From Takakia lepidozioides (taxonomy: Eukaryota; Streptophyta; Takakiopsida; Takakiales; Takakiaceae), in NCBI GenBank assembly GCA_030704615.1, contig CM060732.1:26722001-26786000 (forward strand): 64,000 nucleotides of DNA, given 5' to 3'. Below, piece after piece: positions 20,591 through 31,943 of the stretch. The notes beneath the pieces are model-generated. The model worked only from the letters and a program-made list of their open reading frames with translations. It ran no database searches and had not been told where the DNA came from. Every line of letters starts with the position of its first letter. Positions within the stretch are counted from its first letter, which is position 1. The position numbers and the translations under genes were made by a program.

Positions 20591-23391
20591 TTTTGCCGCT
20601 CGAGAGTGGGTGAAACTAAAGCTGGATACCTATGAAGGTTAGTGCAGGGGGTCCGTGGTCGTACATGGTGGCTATTATCACTATCTAAGTCCTATCGGCA
20701 AAGGATCACGTACTCCTCTTCACAAGGCGAGTTTGCGTTTCTATGTCCTACGGTATCTTACAATCTACTCAGTAATTGCCTTCCAAGTCTTTGTGTTTTA
20801 TTGTCTAATTCCTACCGCCTAGGCCCCCGAGCCGCCTATAGCCGGGACATGTTTTAATCCCTCCACAAGGCACCTGCCGAACCTAGGGAGAAGAGGGAAA
20901 ATCGTCCTCTCCCAATGCCCCTCCTTTGCCGAGGGCTTGAATTCAAGTCATCTCTAAATGGAAGGGCCAACTCTTCCTACCCCACTGCCTAAATACTTTG
21001 TTTTAGCAACGGAGTGGCCAAAATGCCTATCTTTATCCAATAGGTTCACTCAATTCAATAAGGTGGTTCTAAGCCCCTCAACTCAACAAGTTCAATCAGT
21101 TTAATCAACGCCCTGCAGGCTATAACGAGCACCACGTGCATCTATCTTTTTTAAGCAATTTCGCAAATCAGAAATGTTGGAAAATAAAAAAAAACTAAGA
21201 AAATCAGAAAAAATACCTCCCCTGTGGGAAATCATGTGGGGAATCCAAAGATACCCTTAGTGCCTAAAGATGCCCTTGGGAACCCTATGGAAACCAATGA
21301 CAACCGAGGAACACCCGGGAACCGTTCCGTGCCACGGGGAACAGTTGCGGCTCTATCGGATGAATGAATCTTGCTGAGAGCTCATCCCTGCCACTACATT
21401 CATTAGTCCAGAACATGCACGCGTAAATAATAAAATAACCATTGGTGGGTCCAAGCCAGATTTCACCCCCCTTACATTATTTTAAGGCGCTGGTGCGTTT
21501 TCCCTCCGTAGAAAAAGTCATCCTCTACCTTGGGCTCTGACACAAAGGCTCACTGTAGCCGTACTTTCTCTCCTCCCTTGTCTCTCGAGGTCTCCGCCTC
21601 TAGCTCACTGCTCCCAGGCCCGCTTGGCTCTCTCTTGGAGTCCTAAGAACGCTCCCCTCCAAGGCTACGTCCTCCCAAAATCCTAGATTTTATCTACCAC
21701 TGGCGCCTTAGATAATGGCTCCTAACCCTTAGAGGGGTATAAATTGAGTCTAATAGCTAAAGGTAAGAATACCCCCCTTTAAGGGAATTTGGAGCCGCAT
21801 TGCCCGTTGGATAAAACGCCCCCGCTACGTGGCGGGGCGCTGATGCGCGCGTAGCGGTCCAAACCGTGGACCGCTGCGGTTAACGCCAGCGTCCGCCGGT
21901 CCGTCTCAACTTTTGGTTATCCAGCGGGTAAAGACTCGCGCCTTGCTCGCACGCTTCAGGGCCTCACGCCTGAGCCACGCGGCTGATGTACTTAATCTCA
22001 GTAGATTTAAGGTCAGCGCTGGGGCCCCGCTCCCGTACGTCGTGGCTGGGCCACGGCTGCCTCCACGCTTTTAGTAATCGAGTCCCTACTCTCTAGGCGC
22101 AGCACCCGGCTTCCTCCCGGGCTGCTCGCGACTTTGGGGCAGCTGCTGTCAAGCGAAATTAGCCCGCCCAAACCCCAAGACAAAAACAATACAACCCACC
22201 CTCCCCTAGGCCTCCATGGCTTGCTAGTGGGGGGGGGGGGGGGGGATTAGTACATAGAGGCCTTATAGTGGCCTTATATCATAGAGCCAGCCTACTGGCC
22301 TGCCTTTGCCAGAGCTAGCTATATTTCAAATTAGTAATCAAATACAAAGATTCATTTTTCCAACAATTCAAATACAAGCTTCTATTGGTGCCCTTACCAA
22401 TAGACTATGGGGGTCTTCCCCTTGTCACTTCTAGACATGAAATAATGGGATTCCACAATGCACTCTCCTCCTTTGAAGAGTCTAAATCAGATTTTCAACT
22501 TCAAGCTTTGCTTGGAAAATAAATGAATCACATACACAAATGGTGAAATGGTAAGATGGGATCAACCTTTCTATGCGAGAGTGCTTGGGATGCTCTATCG
22601 ACTCAAGTAATGGTACTCTATGCGGCCTCCACTTGGGCTCTCGTCCATAAGTCCATACTAGCCCCTCCTACTCGTCCTCAAGTCACTTTCCTCCACATGA
22701 AATTGCCCTCTTCCTTCACAAATGAAAATGGCTCAAAGGCCCACAAGCTAGGCCACTTGCCTTAGCTTACAAGAATCTTACATAACTAGGGAGCTTCAAG
22801 CTCCACTCCCTAGGATCTAGCCCCTCATCAAGCCAAAAGCTAGCAACAACAACAAGCAAGAGGAAACTAAGCAAATGAGCTAGATGAAGAATAAGTGAAG
22901 CCTTGCCCCCTCTTTTATACTGTTGTTGTGCCTAATAGTTTAAGGGAAAATAGTTATTAAACTATTGTTTCTTTGGAGGATCTATAATATACTATTCCAC
23001 ATGGATGAAAAGTCTTAGAGGCAAATGAAAGCTGTCTTTTCATCCATCCAATAGGATGACCGGTTGGCGCGAGTTGTCATTTCATCCATCCAGCTCCTCA
23101 AGGCGAATTCCAGGATTTTTCATCCATCCAAGAAATAGAAATGCAAATAATAGGCCTTGTGAGTGCCGTTGACTCAATAATTTGGCCCTGCTGCTAATCA
23201 GCTCCATAAATCACCAAACTTGGTGACAAACTACAATTATATACCTCGTATCAGCTTGTAAATTCTCAACTCCATCGGTGGTAAAAAGTTGCGCTTCTCG
23301 CCATTCGTCGTATTTTCGCTACACACATATTTTGTGGTATATTTGGAAATCAAATCCCTGGTGATGGCTCTGGGGTCTTTGACCCTGTCAC
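20591..23391. other. Non-coding, repeat-derived DNA
   Basis: No domain recognised. The GC-rich block 21790-22200 is highly structured (see the hairpin cluster entry). A run of 17 G lies at 22229-22245. Between 22995 and 23130 the word CATCCATCC / ATGGATGA recurs, as it does near 36.1 and 60.7 kb. Confidence 0.45.
21803..21928. repeat. Nested multi-hairpin (cruciform-like) structure
   Basis: Outer arms CCCGTTGGATAA (21803-21814) and TTATCCAGCGGG (21917-21928) pair over 12 positions with one G-T wobble. Inside, CGCCCCCGC (21817-21825) pairs with GCGGGGCG (21832-21839) with one bulge. AGCGGTCCA (21853-21861) pairs perfectly with TGGACCGCT (21867-21875), and the stem extends by three more pairs including one wobble. 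CGCT/AGCG and GCTG/CAGC stems lie beside it, partly as alternatives. This could fold as a branched RNA or extruded DNA, or be a transposon terminus. No known RNA family was recognised. Confidence 0.6.
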
Positions 23392-23754
23392 TTAGTCATA
23401 GGTTGTCCGGAGTCCCCTCCAGTTGTCCCGCACCGCTAACAAGTCCACGCTTCGCCATTTGAAGTCGTCCTGACCTGCTGTCTTTCCGATGCGGCCAATT
23501 GCTTTGTTGCGATATTTCATCGCTATACATGTCGCTTCCACCAATTGCCAAGCTCCTCGCCGTGTGTTCCTACTGGACTTGAAAGGCGGGATAAAAGAGA
23601 GATCGCAATTTGGGACTGGAACAGTCGTCCTGTATTGTTCGAACAGGATTAACTCGTCGTTTCTAGTACCGAATTGACAGCCTAATTTGTTGTCGATGCA
23701 GCTTCCTACGGTCATCTTGATGCCAGAGTTCCACTCCATGGTTGTCGCAGACAC
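23392..23754 (-). CDS. Unrecognised 120-residue reading frame
   Basis: ATG at 23754 to a stop at 23392. The protein has two closely placed cysteines (SCIDNKLGC), a central aromatic/proline part (PNCDLSFIPPF) and a basic C-terminal half. No transmembrane segment, signal peptide or known motif is evident. It could be a degraded transposon frame; support is only its length in AT-moderate DNA. Confidence 0.2.
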   Translation of the reverse strand: MSATTMEWNSGIKMTVGSCIDNKLGCQFGTRNDELILFEQYRTTVPVPNCDLSFIPPFKSSRNTRRGAWQLVEATCIAMKYRNKAIGRIGKTAGQDDFKWRSVDLLAVRDNWRGLRTTYD

Positions 23755-25551
23755 TGTCTAATTTCTTACGTGCTTTACCAACGATTTCCAGACAATTAAC
23801 AAACTAACCTGTTTTGGCAGTACAATGCCGAAACCGCTTGTCTTATGATAAAAAACGATCTGAAAAGAAAAGTGTACCAATATATGCATCTACATATATG
23901 GCGACCAATGGGGAACACTCGTCCCGAGTGTAAGAGAATCCAGGATCTCTGGTTCGTAAAAATCCCCCTACTAGGGTATCCCTAATATCCCTTGGAGTCA
24001 ACGACTCCCTCGAGTAAAGATAAGAATAATTCCCCTCAAGCTCTTCCTCCTCAGAGAGAGTTCGAGTCTTCCGGGAGAGAGAAGGAAATAAAAGCAAAAG
24101 CCAAAAAAATGTTTCAAAACCACCCAGCTCGCCATCTTCGGAGAGAGTTGGAGTTCCCAAAAAATACTTCAAAACCGTCATTCTCCCCCACCGGACTGGG
24201 TTTGAATCCCCTAGATGATGTAAGAGAGCTATGCGCGGTGCAAATTGATGATTCTACTCTAAAATAGCCTTGGAAGGACTTTTGGTTCTACCCTACTTGA
24301 CATGGCTTGCAGGGACTTCTCATGGATGTGCACAGCTCATGGAAAATCGTTCACTGCAAACTACGACCTCGACTCGAATCCGGAAGGGTCTAGAAGCTCC
24401 TAAACATGATGCTTCTGGGAGTCCTAATTCTTGGCTCCCACAACAACAGAAAAGATTGGATACCCAAGGACCCTACCCATGGAATAAACGTACCATTCCT
24501 AATTACAATCTAACTTGGTTCATGACTCGCAGGGACCTCTCATGGATTTCGCAGAGCTCATGATGAAATTCTTGACCTAAGAAATAATTGGATCCATTCT
24601 GCACCTCAGAGGACCATACTCTAGAACAATGTAACATTCTATCTGAAAAGGTCACAGGCCCTTCTGGGTTTTCTTGTGCCTTACGCCCTTCACTCATGTG
24701 AGGGGAGCAGCAACCACTGCTCTACAAGTCACCTTTTACCCCCTCACTGCTTCTGACTTTTCTCTCTCTACGAGGAATGTTGCAGCAGGGTAAGGTGAAA
24801 ATGACAAAAGGTTTAAGGTTTAGAATCCCCGTGCGGGAAGTCGCTGTGCTCCATGCACGGAGCATCAATATAATGCAGAATGCTTGATACAACAAGCATT
24901 TACTTTTTCTGGAGATATGCTTTGAGTAGACACATATAGACTCTGTGATAAAAAAACAAATGTGATCGACAGTGTGCATTTAACAAGAGTGCATATATTA
25001 GCCAACCCATTGTTCTCATTCCTGCACTTGTGGTTCTTCACTTGGTGAAGAAGAAAAGAAACTCACAACACGTGATTAGTAACGAAGAGGTATGAAGTTT
25101 TCTACTTGGCAATTGGATGGTCATAGCTTTTATAGCTTATGCCATATCAAACGAATTCTAATTCTACAAGGTGGGTTAGATTACTGCACTCTATGTGCCA
25201 CGCATCCCAAGGTCTGTCCTCATGGATTCCAATAACTACCCAAAAATTCACTCTGGAGAACAAACCACCTCTTTAATGCAACTGCGTTGCCCCGCATCCC
25301 AAGATCTACCCTTGGAATTCCAAGAAAGGTGTCAATAACCTACTTGGGTAAGAGCCCTACTGACTTCTTCCCATTGGAGAAGTTTCATTGGATTATTGCA
25401 ACTTAGTTGCCCCGCACTCCACCTTGTTGTGGAGCTCCAATAACCAATGAGTCAATGGATAGGAAATACCAACATTTCCTTCCGACAAACCGGGACGAAA
25501 TCCTAAAGATCTCTCCCTTAGTGGGGGGAATAGTTCATTGGTTAATGGAAC
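23755..25551. other. No gene recognised; short direct repeat
   Basis: A 42-base segment at 24301-24342 (CATGGCTTGCAGGGACTTCT...) recurs at 24521-24562 with about seven differences. From 25080 to 25550 the sequence has recurring GTTGCCCCGCATCCC and TTGGAATTCC words and may be the 3' non-coding or LTR end of the adjacent minus-strand gypsy element; the LTR was not delimited. Confidence 0.4.
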
Positions 25552-26879
25552 TCACATGTAGTAGTGCTTGCACCGGACACCGTTCACTAGGTTGGGGAAC
25601 TCCACTCCCCTTAGTGTATCTAGTTGTAATGAGCCGTTGTCAAAGACTGTCTTGATGAGATACGGGCCCACCCAGTATGAGTCGAACTTGGCTTTGAACT
25701 CATAGTTCTGACTGTCGAATAATAGTACAAGATCTCCTGGATCGAAGATTCTCTTTTTGCGCTTAACATCGAAGCGAGCCTTCCTTTGCCGTTGCACTGC
25801 CTCAATGTGTTGAGCTGCTGCTTGCCGGAGTTCATCCAATCCTTACAACATCTCGAGTCGTTCCTTTAATGACTCTGATGTCGCCAACCGTTCGGTAATG
25901 GCCAATCATAGAGATGGGATTTCTGTCTCGATTGGCATGATGGACTCTACCCCATAAACCAATGAAAAGGGGGTATGTCGAGTAGTTACCTTATGGGTTG
26001 TGCGAAATGCCCACAAGGCCAAAATTAACTTGATGTCCCAATCCCTCTTGTGCTCCCTGATTGTCTTGGAGAGAATGTTGCACAGGGTTTGGTTGGCGCA
26101 CTCCACCTGCCCACTCGTTTGTGGATGATAAGGGGTTGTCTTTCAATGCTTGATGGAGAATGCCACCATCATTTCCTCGATGACGTCGTTGATGAAGTGA
26201 GATCCTCTGTCACTCACTATCTATTTTGGGCATCCGAACCGGGAAATGATATATTCATAAATGAAAGAAGCGGTTATCTGTGCGTTGGCCCTCTTAACTG
26301 CTTTGACTTCTGCCCACTTGGTCAGATACTCAGTGGCTACAATGATGTAGTGATTTTGTCGACTCGATGCAGGGTGTACTTCCCCTACATAGTCGATCCC
26401 CCACTTCTCAACGGAACAAGGGGGAGAGTGGGAACTAACGGCATTCCGAGCCTGTTATCCCATTTGGCGTACTTCTGACAAGAGTTGCATTTTCGCACAT
26501 GCATGTACGCATCTTTGAACATGGAGGGCCAGTTGTATCCTGCCTTCAAAGCCTTCTGCACTATGAGCCGCCCTGCAAAGTGTCCTCCGCACATGCTATC
26601 ATGGGCTGACTCTAAAATCTGGGGAACCTCCTCCAGGGTGACGCATCGCCTCAAGAGTCCATCCAATCCCCTTCTATAAAGTTGCCCTCCCACAAGGGCA
26701 AACTTCATGATGCGCAGTCGAAGCCTTCGTTGCGCATGTCGATCCAATCCTGGGGGAAATTCTAGGGTGCTTAAATACTGAGCTATGTGTTCATACCATG
26801 GAGGAACGGTCTCTATGAAGAACAAAAATGCATCCGGGAAGTCATCGTCAACAGGCTTGGCCCCTGTTTCCTCCGACAA
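25552..26879 (-). pseudogene. Ty3/gypsy integrase, broken
   Basis: 26879-26385 carries the zinc-binding start: H in SAHDSMCGGH and a C-x2-C in KCNSCQKY. The core then continues in another phase with WGIDYVGEV (first Asp) and TEYLTKWAEVKAVKRANAQ, a stop, SDRGSHF (second Asp), and HPQTSGQVECANQTL with the Glu (26106 region). 25839-25552 is the C-terminal part with DPGDLVLLFDSQNYEFKAKF and WVGPYLI, the usual gypsy GPY/F-type module. Stops and phase changes show it is inactive. Confidence 0.85.
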
Positions 26880-26959
26880 TCGGAAAAGGTGATCGGCCTG
26901 AGCATTAAGCCTTCCGGGCTTGTAGTCAAATTCCTGAAGCAGAATAACCCACCTGGCTA

Positions 26960-27599
26960 TTAATTGGGTTTGTTGATCAGGTATCGTAATGCCATGTGAT
27001 CAACAAAAAAAATGAAAGGTGTCTCCAACAGGTAATGCCGATACTTTTTTACGGCAAAAATCATTCCCAGAGCCTCCCGCTCCATGGTACTATACCTCGT
27101 TTCGGCGAATGTCAGCTGTCGACTGGCGAAAGATATTGGATGATCATGGCCATCAGCATCTGGTTGGCACAGGGCATAGCCTATGGCTGTCGCTGAAGCA
27201 TCAACGTAAACATGGAAAGGCCTGTTCCAGTCGGGAGCGGCCAAAACGGGAGCGGACACCAATCGCTGCTTGAGTGTCTCGAAAGACTCCTGACACCCTG
27301 TATTCCAGGAAATTACCTGGTTCTTCTTCAATAATCGAGTCAGAGGTAAGGCCTCTGCTGCATACTTGTCCATAAATTTCCTATACCACCTAGTGTGGCC
27401 AAAGAACCCTTTCACCTTAGATGATGTCTCTGGTGTGGGCAATTCGACTATGACGCTCACCTTTGCTGGATCTGTCGCCACGCCATCTTTGGACACTATG
27501 TGCCATAGTAGCAGTCCATGTGTGACTGCAAACACGCACTTCATTGGGTTGAGAGAGATCCCATTCTCCCTGCACCGGATGAAGCACTCCCGTAATGCT
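26960..27599 (-). pseudogene. Ty3/gypsy RT thumb and RNase H
   Basis: From about 27599 the frame reads CFIRCRENGISLNP, then KCVFAVTHGLLLWHIVSKDG, the RT connection (TRWYRKFMDKYA, PLTRLLKK) and RNase H (HVYVDASATAIGYALCQ, FASRQLTFAETRYSTMEREA, FVDHMALRYL). YVDAS and TMERE hold the first acidic residues. This is the part 3' of the inserted element. Confidence 0.85.
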
Positions 27600-28353
27600 G
27601 CAGGGTATTTGCAGGATTGGGTGTCTCAGTTTTTGTGTAACATGGCAGTTTCTGCAATGACCTCCCTCCATGGTTTTACCCATATTTGTCCAACAACTCA
27701 ATATTTCATCTAAATTTATATGGTATAGGGTTTCTAACTACAATAGGTATGTGTACCAATTGTTAGATTGCAAAAACAATCATGTACCAGAGAGCCATGG
27801 ACTTTTAAAGTTGATTACTGTGGAGTGCAGATGTTACACATAAAATCTTATGGACTGAAAAAACATCATATACACTCATACACTGGCACAAAGGAAAACA
27901 CACTAGGGGTGCCATTTTTAAATCCAACCCAAATCCACTTTTATATGGACTAGTTATCTTAGGAATTGAGAGCTATGGACTATTTTGCACATAAAAACAG
28001 GTTGATTTGCTCTAGTCCATAGCATCTTATGTTTTGGGTTTTTGAGGTGTTGTTTTTTACTAAAAAGGCATACAAACCTATAATCTAGAGGTGCCAGGTG
28101 GTATATGGACAAGTGGTTGTAAACTCTAGATTTTGACGTCTAAATGTTTTTTCAAGTTAAAGATTAAAATATCTAATAAAGAATGTTTTCAGTATTTGAG
28201 GAGGGACTCTTTACTAAAAATGTTATGTATACTACTATCTATCTATAAAAAATAAACTGAAAGTAATAGACTCCAAAAAAATAAAAATCCATGGACTTCC
28301 AGTGGACTCAACATGTGCCGCTTTTGATCCACCCAATCCTGCAACTGCCCTGC
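27600..28353. mobile_element. 754-bp TIR element (MITE-like) inserted in gypsy RT
   Basis: Left end GCAGGGTATTTGCAGGATTG (27600 onward) recurs inverted at 28330-28353. The terminal inverted repeats are 24 bp with 21 matches. The interior is AT-rich, has no transposase frame and is dotted with ATGGACT/AGTCCAT words (about seven). It interrupts RT between the FLDD strand and the thumb. A matching target-site duplication was not found, so the superfamily is undetermined. Confidence 0.7.
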
Positions 28354-28937
28354 AACGTGATCTTTTGCATCCCCATTGCAACAAAAGTCATCTAAGAAGA
28401 TGACCAAATTTCTTCTCACGATGTCTGAGAAGGCATACGTCATGACCCTCTGAAACGTCAGGGGTGCGTTGCACAGGCCAAAGGGCATCCGTGTATAGGC
28501 AAAGATGCCCCATGGTGAAGTAAAGGTGGTTTTCAACACGTCCTTTGGGTCAATCAATACCTGATTGTATCAATCAATACCTGATTGTACCCTGAACAGC
28601 CATCCATGAAGGAGTAGAGCTCCTTTCCTGCTACTTCTTCCACCAAAGTATCTATGAATGACAAGGGAAAATGATCATTGTTCGTTATCTTGTTAAGGGG
28701 GCGGAAGTCCACGCATACCCTTAGGCCTCCATTCTTCTTTCGGACAATCACCATCGGGGACACCCATGTCGATGTTTCCACCGGGAAAATAAATTCTGCG
28801 GCCAGCAGCTTTTCAATCTCTGCTTTAATGAGCAGTGTTAAGTTGGGTTTCACCCTCCTCTCCCGTTGTCGTCTTGGGGTGGCTCCCGGAATCAGGGGGA
28901 TGGAATGCATTGCCACGTAAGAAGGCACTCCCTTCAA
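28354..28937 (-). pseudogene. Ty3/gypsy reverse transcriptase, N-terminal and palm
   Basis: 28937-28554 reads VKPNLTLLIKAEIEKLL, then STWVSPMVIVRKKNGGLRVC, VDFRPLNKIT and FMDGCSGYNQVLID. 28557-28354 continues with KTTFTSPWGIFAYTRMPFGL, CNAPLTFQRVM and NLVIFLDD, the catalytic Asp pair. The 20-bp block 28551-28570 is duplicated at 28571-28590 exactly at the join and shifts the frame. Confidence 0.9.
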
Positions 28938-30519
28938 TTCAGTGTAGGACCATGCAAAATGTCCCGAAATTCCTTGAACAGTGCCTGATACTCCAAGGCC
29001 TGCTCTGTTGTCAAGTGGGCTCCCACCTTCATCATCTTTGGTGACTCTCCTCCAACTACCATGTCGATCAACTGCGACGTTGGTTCTGATGTGAAATGCG
29101 ACCTTGGCTCAAATCAAGATCCGTTTGATCCCTGCTGCAAATAAGGAATGTAAGGGACGCTATGTTTCAGGACATCCCTTTCTAGGTCCACCTCCTCTAC
29201 AAATCTCATATCCAGAATCTCGCCGTTTTCCTCCTGAGGAATCTCTTGTTCCTGCAGACCAATCCGTTCGGCGGATATGGAAAACAATTCGGTCAATGAC
29301 TTGAACTCTGAAGTGCCTCGGTTGATACCGAGTGTATCATCATTTCCCTGCCTTGGTTTTCTCCGAACAACTAGGCAATGCAGTCTGCATCAGACTCGTA
29401 TTCATACAATCCCGGTCCTAGAGATTTGACTGCGTCTTCTAGTCCTACCTTTCTTCGCTTAACCTCCCTGTGAGGCGCGGCCGCTGATGCTAAGACTTGG
29501 TGGGCATGCGAGATGGGGAGGAGCTCTCCCTCTGACCACAAATCCTCCTCACTCAAGTCTGCAGACTCCTCTTCAGAGCCAATCATGCTGAGCTCATCCT
29601 CATCTGTTTCTTCGTGAGGTGCTCCAGAAAGAAATGCAACAGTAATAGTGTAAGGTCTTATCCCATAACTAATGGTGCCTGCCCCCCCAATCCGTTCGTG
29701 TCCTTGTTAGAGGGCTGGTTGGGACTTAAGACATTTTTTATGGGTTCTGTGGGGTACCCTTAATTTTTGCGTAGACTTACGATGGTAGACTTAGACCAAC
29801 ACAGGCTTAGGGGGTGGTACACAAGGTTGCACAACCAGTCACAGCCATACACAGTCTTACACAGCTTGACGCAGCCTTACACAGTCTGTCACAGCCAGTC
29901 ACAACCCGACACAGCACAAGTCAGCCCGACATAGCTTTACACAGCCAGTCACAGCTCGGCACAGTCACAGCCTGTCACAACGTACATAGGGAACGGTTAT
30001 CATTGGCAGGGAACGACTGTGTGGGAACGACATCTGCAGAGGGAACGTGCTTACTTATTAGGTGACAGTTAGTTAGTTAGGTGGTTAGAACAGCTTGTAG
30101 ATAAATTAGGCAGAGCAAGCATCATGGGGACACTTCACGAGAGCACTTCTTGGTCATTCACGAGAGGAGATGAGGCAGGGAGCAGGAACGGAAGCAAAGA
30201 TGAAGAGCACGGTGAAGGAGGAGAGATGATTAGTAGATGCTTGATACATGCAAAGCTGTAGTGATATACGGTAGAGCAGGCTAGGGACACCATGGCTTTG
30301 GCCTGATATATGATAAGTCTTAATCTGATACTTATTCGATACAAACACACTGGGTAGAGAGACTTGAGTGAAGCTGTAGAATGAATGGATGCGTGAATGG
30401 GACCTGATAGATACTGAAGCAATCTGATGCTTAAGTATACACAGTAAGGTAAATTGCTAACATGAAGGCAAGAAGAAATACGAACATGAAGCACCACCAT
30501 GATACACTAGCTATAGGTC
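28938..30519. other. Intergenic or gag remnant, with 10-bp minisatellite
   Basis: On the minus strand 29586-29371 is an acidic frame (SEEESADLSEEDLWSEGE) that may be a gag/protease relic of the gypsy element. 29690-30500 has no recognised gene. The minisatellite at 29815-29990 has its own entry. Confidence 0.4.
29815..29990 (+). repeat. 10-bp minisatellite, unit like NCACAGCCNG
   Basis: From ACACAGTCTT through ACACAGCTTG, ACGCAGCCTT, ACACAGTCTG and TCACAGCCAG the phase stays at 10 bases for about 16 units, with substitutions and a slip at the end. Translation gives SQPVTA/HSLSQP peptides. The reverse complement of the unit is the repeat at 45790-46190. Confidence 0.85.
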
Positions 30520-31308
30520 ATGACTGATTGTTCTGAGCGGGCTGAGTGCTTAGAGATATCCAACACTTCTATCTTGGAGTTTCCACCCAGGATAACAAAG
30601 GGATGGGTGAGTAAAAGCCGCTCGACATTTGGCGACCATACTGGGGACATGGGGCAAGAACAACCAGATGTGACAGACATCTGGTGGGATCATGGTGGTT
30701 GGAGAATTAAAGAATTTGATGTGAATCAAATTTCCTGTGGAACTGAGAAAGAAAGGTTGTCCAAACAGTTCTTTCAGAGATTCTTGGAATTGCCAGACGG
30801 TTGCAAAGAAAACATTCTTAAGAGAGTGCATGATGATGATCCTAAGTGGGGTCTGGATAAAGGGGTGATAAAGGTTTATCAAGTGGCCTATAGAGGGAGA
30901 GCAAGTTGGTTACCAACACTGGTTTATGTGATAGCGTTGCTATCCATTAAACGAGTGGAGTTTGAAGGCTGGGAGGAACGAAAAGTGAATGTTTACACTC
31001 ATATGCATGAAGAATTGGTACTGGTAAAGAATTGGATTCCTAAGGATATCCTGTGGATCAAGCTTACACCGAGAACAACTTTCTAGACGTGCTTGCCATA
31101 TGGTTATATGGTAACGGAGACTTCTAGTATAGCCAAGGGTGCATTGAAGCTTGAAAGAAACCCAGGTATATACGAGAGATACTACAGAAGAGAGTTTTGG
31201 TCCACCACCCCGACCACCTCCCGTAGACCCCATCTGCTTAAGTATCATGCGCGATGTCTAGACTACGGGCAATCGATATGGGACAATGCAGGACCAATGC
31301 GATTATGA
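30520..31308 (+). CDS. Unrecognised reading frame interrupted by one TAG
   Basis: 30520-31086 encodes 188 residues (TDIWWDHGGWRIKEFD; QFFQRFLELPDGCKENIL; DKGVIKVYQVAYRGRASWLP). The frame stays open after TAG at 31084-31086 and runs to 31308 (YGYMVTETSSIAKGALKLER; YERYYRREFW), so one protein of about 260 residues seems to be split by a single stop. No domain recognised and no signal peptide. Downstream in another phase (31379-31672) a segment with SCVLCKDAIW may be a further exon. Probably part of a repeated, possibly transposon-borne gene. Confidence 0.4.
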
Positions 31309-31943
31309 TTTACGACCTACCTGCTGTTACTTATACCTACCTTCTAGGTGGTATTAGAACGAGATACCTTGTAGGTAAATGGTCCACGACAGCTATCATG
31401 CAGCCTGGTGTTGGGCAATCTTCTGGCTTCCCTTCTTTGCATCCCGTGGCTATGACTACATTAGGCAATCAGCCTATAACTGGGCCAAGGTGAGACTAAT
31501 TTACCCTCACAGCCAGATGAATATTCTAGATGTAGATTTAGAGCACAGTTGTGTTTTATGTAAAGATGCAATATGGTCCTTCCCTTCTCATCCTTCCCTG
31601 AGTGTGTCATCAAACAAATCTTCCCCTCAAAGGCAGCAAATTGATTCCCTTCAATTTACAGGGTCAAAATGAAATTGTATCATTGTCTTCTTGAACACTT
31701 GCTCTGAAACTCGACCCTGAGTCTGGTCTGTAATGTATGAAATCACTAAAACATTATTCCTACAATATGCTCCACTAGTCTTACATTCGAGTATTACCAA
31801 CCAGTCAACAACCAGCTTTATTGACGGAATCTCTGAATCAGGTCCATGAGTCCAAAAGGATCCATCCAACCTATGTTGAAAAGACTGTGAATTGCACCAT
31901 TAAACTGATTGAGTGGTCTTCCAAGTGCACCATGTTCACCCTG

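Larger units (their letters stand above)
25552..28937 (-). mobile_element. Dead Ty3/gypsy retrotransposon pol region
   Basis: Read from 28937 down to 25552, the order RT, RNase H, integrase is that of Ty3/gypsy pol. The frame is broken many times: a 20-bp duplication inside RT, a 754-bp insertion after the RT active site, and stops and frame changes in the integrase. Upstream on the minus strand (29590-28940) there are only acidic or short frames, possibly remains of gag/protease. LTRs were not located. Confidence 0.85.

Noticed and set aside
21930-22150. tRNA gene or tRNA-derived SINE (AATCGAGTCC resembles a B box)
   Set aside because: No cloverleaf with matching acceptor and anticodon arms could be built and no A box at the right distance.
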